Shown in pieces: positions 1-6,477 of a stretch of DNA of 64,000 nt. Under the pieces are notes generated by a model. It did not search any database. It was not told the origin of the DNA and was given only the letters and a program-made list of their open reading frames with translations. The position numbers and the translations under genes are program-made. The stretch lies in assembly GCA_963757125.1 (NCBI GenBank), contig CAVWQP010000004.1, positions 248,001 through 312,000 on the forward strand, written 5' to 3'. How positions within the stretch are numbered: position 1 is the stretch's first letter; every line of letters starts with the position of its first letter. The DNA comes from CAVVSD01 sp963757125. GTDB taxonomy: Bacteria; Actinomycetota; Thermoleophilia; Solirubrobacterales; Solirubrobacteraceae.

Positions 1-325
1 CGACGTCGACGAGCGGTTCGCGTCGGCCGTGGAGTCCGCGACCTACTTCACTGTGTGCGAGGCGCTCACCAATGTGGCCAAGTACGCGTACTCGACCCGC
101 GCCTGGGTCACTGTGCGATGTCGCGACGGTCGGCTTGAGGTCGAGATCGGCGACGACGGGATCGGAGGGGTGGACCCCCGCGGCGGCTCGGGCCTGCAGG
201 GCCTCCGCGACCGCATCGCCGCCGTCGACGGCACGCTCGAGATCAGCAGCCCGCCGCGCCGCGGGACCGTCGTGCGGGCGGTCCTGCCCGTCACCGAGAC
301 GGCGCCGCACGTCACGGCGGCGTGA
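1..325 (+). CDS. Sensor histidine kinase, C-terminal ATPase domain (5'-truncated by window edge)
   Basis: The reading frame enters from the left edge (codons from base 2) and stops at TGA 323-325, leaving about 107 residues. It holds the end of a GHKL/HATPase_c domain: the N-box EALTNVAKYA, the G1 box GDDGIGG and the G2 segment GSGLQGLRDRI followed by the usual closing strand GTVVRAVLP. The spacing of N-box and SGLQGLRDR is that of NarX/LiaS/DesK-type kinases, which normally act with a LuxR-type response regulator. The sensor and HisKA_3 parts lie outside the window, so the signal is unknown. No response regulator follows it here; the next gene is on the other strand. Confidence 0.85.
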   Translation, partial: DVDERFASAVESATYFTVCEALTNVAKYAYSTRAWVTVRCRDGRLEVEIGDDGIGGVDPRGGSGLQGLRDRIAAVDGTLEISSPPRRGTVVRAVLPVTETAPHVTAA

Positions 326-493
326 CGCGGACGGGCGCGGCCGGGCCGGCTGGTCGAGCGAGGATGCTCTGTTCCTGCTCGGCGCTGAGCGCGCGCGGGC
401 AGCTGCGCGGAACCGGCCGGTGGATGCACGCACGACCAATCGGCGCGGGCCCGCCTGGTCGCTGCCCGCCCAGCAAGCCCGCAGGCACGTCAG

Positions 494-1264
494 CTAGTCG
501 TCCGGGAACGGCGCGAGGCGGATCGTCACGTCCGAAAGGGCGAAGCGGTGGAGGAACCACGCGCGACCGCGAGGCACCTGCTTCGCCTCGGCGCGCCACG
601 CGGCGGCGAACTCGCGCTTGAACCCCAGCCGCGGGAAGTCCCGCACGACGCTCCGCCTGACGGCGTCGGGGATCTCGTCGCTGCGCAGCCCGAAGACGTC
701 GACGCCTGCGCCGGCCGAGAGGAGGAAGGCCTCGGCGCCGGCCTGGGGTCCGACGCCCGGCGTGTGGTGCATCGCGATCGCGTCGGCGACGAGCTCCCGG
801 CCGCCCGCGGGCACGCCGCGCCGCTCGGTGAACTCGCGCGCCAGCTGCGCGCTACGGATCGTGAAGTCGACGTGCGGCACCGGGCTCGGGAGCCCGGTGT
901 CGTGGAACAGCGCCGCGACGTAGAGCAGCTCGCGATCGAAGGTGACGTCCTGCAGCGCGGCGATCGCCGCGCCCCACGCATACGCGCGGCGCGAGTGGTT
1001 GAGGAGGACCGGGGTCAGGAGGTCCTGGGCCGCCTCCTCGGCATCCCGGGCGACCGAGGAGTCCGGCGGCACCAACGCCGCGGGATCGACGACGCTGCGG
1101 CGTCCCGGGTGCCGGCGCAGCGCCATCGCGAGCACCCCCGCCGTGATGCGAAGCTCGTCCCGCAGGAGCGGCCCCATGAGCGACAGGCCCTCGCGGACGG
1201 TGAGGACGCCGCCGGTTCGCTCCGTCCAGCGGATCGACCCGAGCGGATCCGCGCCGCTCGTCAT
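494..1264 (-). CDS. HD-domain protein (putative metal-dependent phosphohydrolase)
   Basis: A 256-residue cytoplasmic protein. The HD superfamily pattern is visible: a His in LLNHSRRAY near residue 95, the HD pair in ALFHDTG near 125, and a later MHH in AIAMHHTPG. This layout matches stand-alone HD phosphohydrolases and cyanamide-hydratase-like proteins rather than HD-GYP proteins, since no GYP motif is present. I place the start at ATG 1264 because GGGAGAGG lies 5 bases upstream; an in-frame start five codons earlier lacks such a site. The substrate cannot be told. It lies 36 bases downstream of the flavin monooxygenase stop on the same strand, so it may be the last gene of the copper-oxidase operon. 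Confidence 0.8.
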   Translation of the reverse strand: MTSGADPLGSIRWTERTGGVLTVREGLSLMGPLLRDELRITAGVLAMALRRHPGRRSVVDPAALVPPDSSVARDAEEAAQDLLTPVLLNHSRRAYAWGAAIAALQDVTFDRELLYVAALFHDTGLPSPVPHVDFTIRSAQLAREFTERRGVPAGGRELVADAIAMHHTPGVGPQAGAEAFLLSAGAGVDVFGLRSDEIPDAVRRSVVRDFPRLGFKREFAAAWRAEAKQVPRGRAWFLHRFALSDVTIRLAPFPDD

Positions 1265-1300
1265 GTCGGCCTCTCCCACCCGCTCCGCGTGTCCAGGCGG

Positions 1301-2410
1301 TCAACCACGGCGGGGACCCGTCGCTTCGAGCCCCGTCGCCTCGCGCGTCATGGCCGCCCCGCTGCTCGTCGCGGCGCGCTCGGCGATCCGCTCGGCGATG
1401 AAGGAGGCGTCGTCCGCGACCCACCCGAGCAGCGCTGACCCGCGCGTGTGCTGCCACGGGAGCCCGAGGAAGTACAGACCGGGGACGGCGGTGACGCCGC
1501 GGCGGTGCTCGACGCGCCCGTCGGCAACGAAGACCGCGAGCCGCACGAGGGAGTGGTCGAGACGGAAGCCGGTCGCCCAGACCACCGTGCCGACGGGTTG
1601 GCGGCTGCCGTCGGCGAAGATCAGGCTGTCGCCCTGGGCGCCCGTGACCCGCTCTCGGAGGCGGATCCCGTGCCTGCGCGCCCGGCGCGGGCTCGAGCCG
1701 ATGAGCGTCTCGCGGTCCTTGAGGCGCCGAGCGAGCCGGGAGTCCACCGTCTTCGCCATCAGGCCCATCCGGTCCAGGTAGTCGAACAGGTCGCGCCCGA
1801 GAATGCGCTGCGGCAGCGGCGTCTGGCGGGCGCCGACGGCCAGGTGCACCTCGCGCGACCGGACGAGCTCCTCGGCGATCTGGTAGCCGGTGTTCCCGCC
1901 GCCCACGACGACCACCGCTCCGTCGGGCAGCCCTTCGGGCCGGCGGTAGGCCGTGCTGTGCAGTTGCGTGACCTCCGGCTCGAGGCCGGCGGCGACCGGC
2001 GGCGTGAACGGCACCTGCCACGGGCCGGTCGCGATCACGACCTGCTCGGCGAGGCAGCGCCGGCCGGCCAGCTCGACCTCGAAGCCGCCGTCGGCGGCGC
2101 GCACGGCCATGACACGGCTGTCGAGCTCCACGGGCAGGTCGAAGCGGCGCGCGTAGTCCACGAGGTAGGCGACGACCTCGTCGCGACTCGGGTAGCTGTC
2201 GGGCGCGCCCTGGAATGCGCGGCCCGGGAGGCTGTCGCGGCGCACGGGCGTGAACAGCCGCAGCGAGTCCCAGCGCTCCCGCCAGGCGGCGGCCGGCTCG
2301 GCCGCGGCCTCGAGGATCGTGAACCGGCGGTCTTGCCGGGACAGGAAGTAGCCGAGGGCCAGGCCGGCCTGGCCGCCGGCGACCACGACGACGTCGAGGT
2401 GCTCGTTCAT
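1301..2410 (-). CDS. Flavin-dependent monooxygenase / NAD(P)-binding oxidoreductase (FMO/CzcO-like)
   Basis: 369 residues. An N-terminal FAD-binding Rossmann motif of the form GGQAGLALGYF follows the first strand, with VVVAGG where GxGxxG is usual. The central NAD(P) motif is VVVGGGNTGYQIA and a late ATGF motif occurs near residue 295. These are the marks of flavin monooxygenases related to CzcO and YUCCA-type enzymes, which hydroxylate or sulfoxidise small substrates with NADPH and O2. The start ATG 2410 overlaps the stop of the multicopper oxidase by ATGA, so the two are translationally coupled and may share a metal-detoxification or oxidation role. First Gly of the N-terminal dinucleotide motif is Ala (VVAGGQAG), a mild deviation. 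Substrate unknown. Confidence 0.85.
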   Translation of the reverse strand: MNEHLDVVVVAGGQAGLALGYFLSRQDRRFTILEAAAEPAAAWRERWDSLRLFTPVRRDSLPGRAFQGAPDSYPSRDEVVAYLVDYARRFDLPVELDSRVMAVRAADGGFEVELAGRRCLAEQVVIATGPWQVPFTPPVAAGLEPEVTQLHSTAYRRPEGLPDGAVVVVGGGNTGYQIAEELVRSREVHLAVGARQTPLPQRILGRDLFDYLDRMGLMAKTVDSRLARRLKDRETLIGSSPRRARRHGIRLRERVTGAQGDSLIFADGSRQPVGTVVWATGFRLDHSLVRLAVFVADGRVEHRRGVTAVPGLYFLGLPWQHTRGSALLGWVADDASFIAERIAERAATSSGAAMTREATGLEATGPRRG

Positions 2411-4239
2411 CTCGACGCGGACTCGGCCGGGACGACGTCGAAGTTGAGCATCATCCCGCTCTCGTGGTGCTCGGCGATGTGGCAGTGCGCCATCCACCGG
2501 CCCGCGTGCGTGACGTCCAGGAGCAGATCGACGACCTCGCCGGTGCTCACCAGCACCGTGTCCGTCCAGACGAGGTTCGGTTCCACCTCGCCGTCGCGGG
2601 ACAGCACGAGGAACCGCCCAGCCCCGTGGATGTGGAACGGGTGGTGCATCGGGTGGTCGGAGTCCATCGTGTTCACGAGCCGGATCTTCACCTGGTCTCC
2701 GACCGTGAACCTCCATGCGATGTCGTGGCCGGCGGCGCCGGTCGCCTGGTCGACGAGCTTCCAACGGGTGTTCGCAGGCGTCGTGGTGCGGTTGACCTCG
2801 ACCATGTCGTCCTCCCACTCGATGCCGCCATGCATGTCGGCGTGCTCGTCGTGGCCGTCGCGACCGTGCGCTTCGCCGCCGGTGGCGGTGGCCCGGATCG
2901 CCCTCGGCATGAGCTTCATGCCGCACCTCGGGCAGCTGCCTTCGCGCTCCACGACGACGTCAGGGTGCATGGGGCAGGCGTAGGCGATGGCGGCGGCCGC
3001 AGGCATGAGCTTCATGGCGCACTGCGGGCACTTGCCCGGCTGCTCGGAGACGACGTCGGGGTGCATCGGGCAGACGTAGACGAGGACCGCCTGCGTGGGC
3101 ATCAGCTTCATGCCGCACTGCGGGCACTTGTCGGCCGCGTCGGAGACGACCTCCGGGTGCATCGGACACTGGTAGGCGACCGCGCCCTCCGGCGCCTCGA
3201 AGTCCATCTCCGCCACCAGCTCGATCGTCTTGTCGGGCTCCGCGTCGAGGTACGCGGCGACGCGCTCGCGCTCGGCGACCATCTCCGGGTTCGTGCGGAG
3301 CCGCCCGAACGCCTCGGTCGGCGCGGTGTCGGCCGGCTCGCCACCAACCTCGACCGAGCCGAGGTGGTACGTGCGCTCGGGCGTGATGTGCTCCAGCGCG
3401 GCCTGGCCTTCGGCGTCGAAGAGCACGTCGACGACGACGCGCTCGGACGGTGCGAGGATGACCGACTCGACGAGCTGCTCGTGCTCGCAGCGGCCGCTGT
3501 CACCGCCGACCAGCTTCATGCGGGCGCCGCGGAGCACCACGTTGAACACCCGCGTGTTGGCGGTGTTCGTGAGGTAGAAGCGAACGACCTCACCCGGGCG
3601 CGCCGACATGCTGATCTCAGGCTCTCCGCCGACGAGCAGGAGGTTGCCGAAGCGGCCCATCGCCGAGTACGTGGTGTGATCCGGGTCGAAGGGCGCGATG
3701 CGCCCGCCCTCCAACAGGACGTCGTCCAGCGTCAGCAGGACCTCGCGGTGGGCGGGGGGCCAGTACTCCGGGTCCGTCGGGACGACGAGGATGTTCCCGT
3801 ACAGGCCCATCTCCTGGCCGTAGTCCTGACGGATGTGCGGGTGGTACCAGTAGACGCCCGGATCGGGGAACTGCAGGCGGTACTCGAAGCGCTCGCCGAC
3901 CCCGATCGGGTCCTGCGTCTCGTGGGTGCCGTCGTAGCGGTTGTCGAGGCGCAGGCCGTGCCAGTGGACGGTCGCCTCGAGATCGCCGTGGTTGAGGACG
4001 TCCACCAGGATCTCGCAGCCCTGACGGACGGTGATCACCGGTCCGGGAACCGAGCGGTTGTACGCGAGCATCCGGACCGTCGCATCACCGAGGCGCTTCG
4101 CCACGGGCGCGATCTCCAGATCGATCGCCTGGCCGTCGGCGACCTCGACAACGGTCGGTCGCTGTGCCTCGGGAAGTCCTCTGACGTCACTGGGGAAGGG
4201 CTGCGTGTCGGCCGAGGCCTCGACGGCGTGGCGCTCCAT
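2407..4239 (-). CDS. Multicopper oxidase with three tandem heavy-metal-binding (HMBD) repeats inserted
   Basis: 610 residues. All four copper-ligand motifs of a CopA/laccase-type oxidase are present: HWHG at 92-95, HPH at 133-135, a HxxHxH cluster at 529-538 and HCHIAEHHESGMM at 585-597. Between the second and third cupredoxin domains sit three CPMHP...CPxCxMKLMP units (356-381, 388-413, 420-445), followed by a His-rich linker (residues 452-470). HMBD units bind soft metals in Cu ATPases and CusB-like proteins. Start ATG 4239 is fixed by AAAGGAG six bases upstream. No Sec or Tat signal peptide is visible, unusual for this family, so the protein may be cytosolic. Expected role: Cu(I) oxidation and detoxification. 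The downstream flavin monooxygenase is coupled by a 4-base overlap. Confidence 0.93.
   Translation of the reverse strand: MERHAVEASADTQPFPSDVRGLPEAQRPTVVEVADGQAIDLEIAPVAKRLGDATVRMLAYNRSVPGPVITVRQGCEILVDVLNHGDLEATVHWHGLRLDNRYDGTHETQDPIGVGERFEYRLQFPDPGVYWYHPHIRQDYGQEMGLYGNILVVPTDPEYWPPAHREVLLTLDDVLLEGGRIAPFDPDHTTYSAMGRFGNLLLVGGEPEISMSARPGEVVRFYLTNTANTRVFNVVLRGARMKLVGGDSGRCEHEQLVESVILAPSERVVVDVLFDAEGQAALEHITPERTYHLGSVEVGGEPADTAPTEAFGRLRTNPEMVAERERVAAYLDAEPDKTIELVAEMDFEAPEGAVAYQCPMHPEVVSDAADKCPQCGMKLMPTQAVLVYVCPMHPDVVSEQPGKCPQCAMKLMPAAAAIAYACPMHPDVVVEREGSCPRCGMKLMPRAIRATATGGEAHGRDGHDEHADMHGGIEWEDDMVEVNRTTTPANTRWKLVDQATGAAGHDIAWRFTVGDQVKIRLVNTMDSDHPMHHPFHIHGAGRFLVLSRDGEVEPNLVWTDTVLVSTGEVVDLLLDVTHAGRWMAHCHIAEHHESGMMLNFDVVPAESASR
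2905..3174 (-). repeat. Three 32-codon HMBD repeats inside the multicopper oxidase gene
   Basis: Three in-frame repeats with an exact 32-codon period encode the units Y-x-CPMHP-(E/D)-VV ... CPxCxMKLMP. Each keeps Cys, Met, His, the CxxC pair and the closing MKLMP. The linkers (six residues, Ala/Val/Thr-rich) differ in sequence, and the units differ at several positions, so this is an old internal duplication rather than a recent slippage event. Confidence 0.9.
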
Positions 4240-4317
4240 GACGGCTCCTTTCCGCCGGCGCCTCCCCAGGCGTGTCGCAGGCCACCCTCGCATCACGTCC
4301 GCGCCCCGGTCAATCGT

Positions 4318-4336
4318 CCCGTTACTTTGGTACGGG
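4318..4336 (-). promoter_or_regulatory. Inverted repeat upstream of the multicopper oxidase (candidate operator)
   Basis: CCCGT-N9-ACGGG (read on either strand) lies about 80 bases upstream of the oxidase start. It is the only clear dyad in this leader. It does not match CueR or CsoR consensus sites that I know, so a regulatory role is inference only. Confidence 0.25.
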
Positions 4337-4370
4337 AGGGGGTCAGCCACACCAGGCGGCGGCGGCAACC

Positions 4371-4441
4371 GGGCGCGCATCGGCGCAGACTCGACGGACG
4401 TCACACGCGAGAGGTCGCAGGTTCGAAACCCGCCGCGCCCA
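4371..4441 (+). pseudogene. tRNA-Val(CAC)-like remnant: intact 3' half, decayed 5' half
   Basis: From the anticodon loop on, the sequence reads like a tRNA: loop GTCACAC (U33 then CAC), variable AGGTC, T-arm GCAGG-TTCGAAA-CCCGC (one A-C mismatch) and a discriminator A. The outer GGGCGCG/CGCGCCC could form a 7-bp acceptor stem. The D-arm and the anticodon stem (CGGAC against GCGAG) do not pair, the total is only 71 bases and CCA is not encoded. It cannot be a normal tRNA. A displaced tRNA 3' half is what is left by integrative elements that use a tRNA attachment site; that origin is inference, and no integrase is nearby. Confidence 0.5.
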
Positions 4442-4447
4442 TTGGTC

Positions 4448-5747
4448 TCATGCCGTCACCGAGATGGTGCGACCGGCGGCCGAGACCGCGTGCCCGCTGT
4501 CGTCGGTGGTCGTGAGCTGGAGCTCCAGGCGCGTTCGCCTGCCGTCCGCGAGACGTCGTGCGAGCAGGTCGAGCGTCGCCTTCGAGAAGGTCACGACGAC
4601 GCCCTTCGTCCCGATCGCGCCATCCGCGACGCCGAGCTTGCGCTTGGTCCCCGCCAGGCCGACGTACCCCGAGACCGTGCCCGCCTCGCTGCTGCGCACG
4701 CGCAGTCCGCCGGCGCGCCGCAGCGCGCGGAGGGTGACCCTGTCGTGCGCGGCACCGGGCACCGACAGCTCCGGGTCGGTCGTGTCGCACGGGGCGGTGC
4801 TCGTGAGCTCCGCGGGCGAGAGGTGCAGCAGCTGGGTCCGGTCGGCGAGCCAGAGGGTCCCGTCAGGCCCGACCGCGGACGTGACCGGCGCGATCGGCGC
4901 GCGCAGACTCGTCGTGGTCGTGCCGGCCAGGTGGAGCATCGAGCAGCTCTCGGGGTCGTTGAGCCACGCGCTGCCGTCAGGCGCGGCCGCGAGGTCGCTG
5001 CCCGCGGTCGCGGGCGAGCCGACGTCCACGACCTGCCCCGCGGGCGTGATCTTGAACAGGCGCGGCTCCAGCGGCGATGCCTTCCCCCACACCGTGCCGT
5101 CCGTGCCGATCGCGAGCTGGTCGACGGATGCGCCGTCGAGCGCCGGCACGGATGAGATCGTGCCGTCCGGTGCAAGGCGCAGGACGTAGGAGCAACCGAA
5201 CCAGCCGAGCCACAGGGTTCCGTCCTGCGCGGCGGCGAGGGAGTCCACGAAGCAGTTCTCCGTCTTCCCGGGCGCCTTGTAGCGGCGCGCGGTCCGCGTG
5301 CCGTCCAGGCCGAGGCGGACGATGACCGACGCGCCGACGCCGACGTCGAGCGCGCCGTCGGGGGCGACGGTCGCGGTGCCGAGGAACGAGCCCGCCCCGG
5401 GGACCACGGTGACGCGCGTGAGCGTGCCGTCCGCGTTGGAGCGGTAGGCCGAGTTGCCGCCCACGAGCGCCCAGATCCCGCCGTCGGGCCTGGCATGGAT
5501 CTCGTTGAGCTCCGGGAGCTTGGTGCGGACCGACCTCCAGGCGAATCCGCTCGGCGTCAGCTGACCGATGCCGACCTTGCCGCCCGGCTCGGTCCGGGTC
5601 GCCCAGACCGCGCCCGTGGAGGTCGCGGCGACCGAGGAGAAGCCGTCAGCCGCCGGCAACGGTCGCGACGACCGCGGCAGCGGCAGGCTCGGCGGCTGCC
5701 AGCAGCACGCCCACCACGATCGTTCCCAGCAGCGCCCTGCATCGCAT
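4448..5747 (-). CDS. Exported beta-propeller (Vgb lyase-like) protein, frameshifted after its signal peptide
   Basis: The body (from about 5650 down to 4448) is a repeat-built propeller of units such as APDGTxW and GTDGTVWGK, as in virginiamycin B lyase-like and NHL-type proteins, with a C-terminal beta-rich domain. A good signal peptide, MRCRALLGTIVVGVLLAAAE then Pro-Ala-rich, starts at ATG 5747 behind GGAGG but lies in a different frame and stops at 5646-5648. Adding one base (or removing two) in the GCCGGCGGCTGAC run near 5650 would fuse signal and propeller. In-frame starts for the body (ATG 5815 or 5758) give no export signal. Either a recent frameshift or an assembly error. It probably binds or surveys something at the cell surface; lyase activity is not shown. 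Confidence 0.65.
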
Positions 5748-5855
5748 CCCTCGGCCTCCATCGTCCGCCACGGAGGCGCGACTCTAAGCCGGTCGACACC
5801 GCGATGTACAGTCATTCTGTCCGACGGGGTGGGTCCTGGGAGTCTCCCGCGGCGA

Positions 5856-6380
5856 TCACTCGCCGTTGTCCTTGCGCGCCTTGCGCGTCGCCCGGGCCAT
5901 GCGCACGAGGTAGACCGGGGAGGGCGGGATCCAGCCGAGCTGGAACGCCGTCCCCATGTCGTCGCGGTTCGCCCAGTGCTCGACGACCTGGCCGTCGCGC
6001 ACGCGCAGCCAGTGCGTCTGGGTCGAGGCGAACGTGCGGCCGGTCGGCGGGAACGCCTGGTCGACGTTGCCGTCGGCCTTGTAGCCGACGAACGCGCGGG
6101 CGTGGACGCCGTGCATCGTGTTGTGGACGACGACGAGGTCGTCCTCGGCCACGACCGCGTGGATCTCGAAGTCGAGGTCGGCGAACGCGTCGCGCAGCCA
6201 GAGCGCCGTCGCGTGGAAGGCGGCGGGGCCGCGACCGCGGGTCGCCGGCGGCTCGTCCTTGGCCTCGTGGTTGATGGCCTCGGGGTGGACGACCTCCACG
6301 AAGTCCTCGTACGTCCCGTCGCGCATGATCTCCATGGAGCGCAGCGCGATGTCCTTGATGTCCGTCGTCGTATCGATCAT
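5856..6380 (-). CDS. SnoaL-like / NTF2-fold polyketide-cyclase-family protein
   Basis: 174 residues beginning at ATG 6380. The pattern is that of SnoaL-like ester cyclases: an N-terminal helix with a HPEAINHEA segment, FHATALWLRDAFADL, a VVAEDDLVVVHNTMHG strand and a closing TQTHWLRVRDGQVVEHW. The fold is a small cone-shaped alpha+beta barrel of the NTF2 superfamily. Such proteins cyclise polyketides in known cases, but most chromosomal members outside biosynthetic clusters have no assigned substrate, and no polyketide genes lie here. It is divergent from the large LuxR-type regulator that starts at 6478, with 97 bases between them, so the regulator may control it. Confidence 0.8.
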   Translation of the reverse strand: MIDTTTDIKDIALRSMEIMRDGTYEDFVEVVHPEAINHEAKDEPPATRGRGPAAFHATALWLRDAFADLDFEIHAVVAEDDLVVVHNTMHGVHARAFVGYKADGNVDQAFPPTGRTFASTQTHWLRVRDGQVVEHWANRDDMGTAFQLGWIPPSPVYLVRMARATRKARKDNGE

Positions 6381-6477
6381 GCGGCGATCCTGCGCTCGCC
6401 TCCCGGCCGTGGCGTCGGGGTCGCACCCGGATCTTTCCGCCGCGCACGACCCTGACGCGTGCGGCATCCTCGTGCCG

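Noticed and set aside
4240..4404. Extended multicopper oxidase start at 4404.
   Set aside because: The extra 55 residues overlap the tRNA-like remnant and the inverted repeat, carry no conserved sequence, and the start at 4239 has an AAAGGAG site.
4371..4441. A functional tRNA.
   Set aside because: D-arm and anticodon stem do not pair, the length is 71 and CCA is not encoded; kept only as a remnant.
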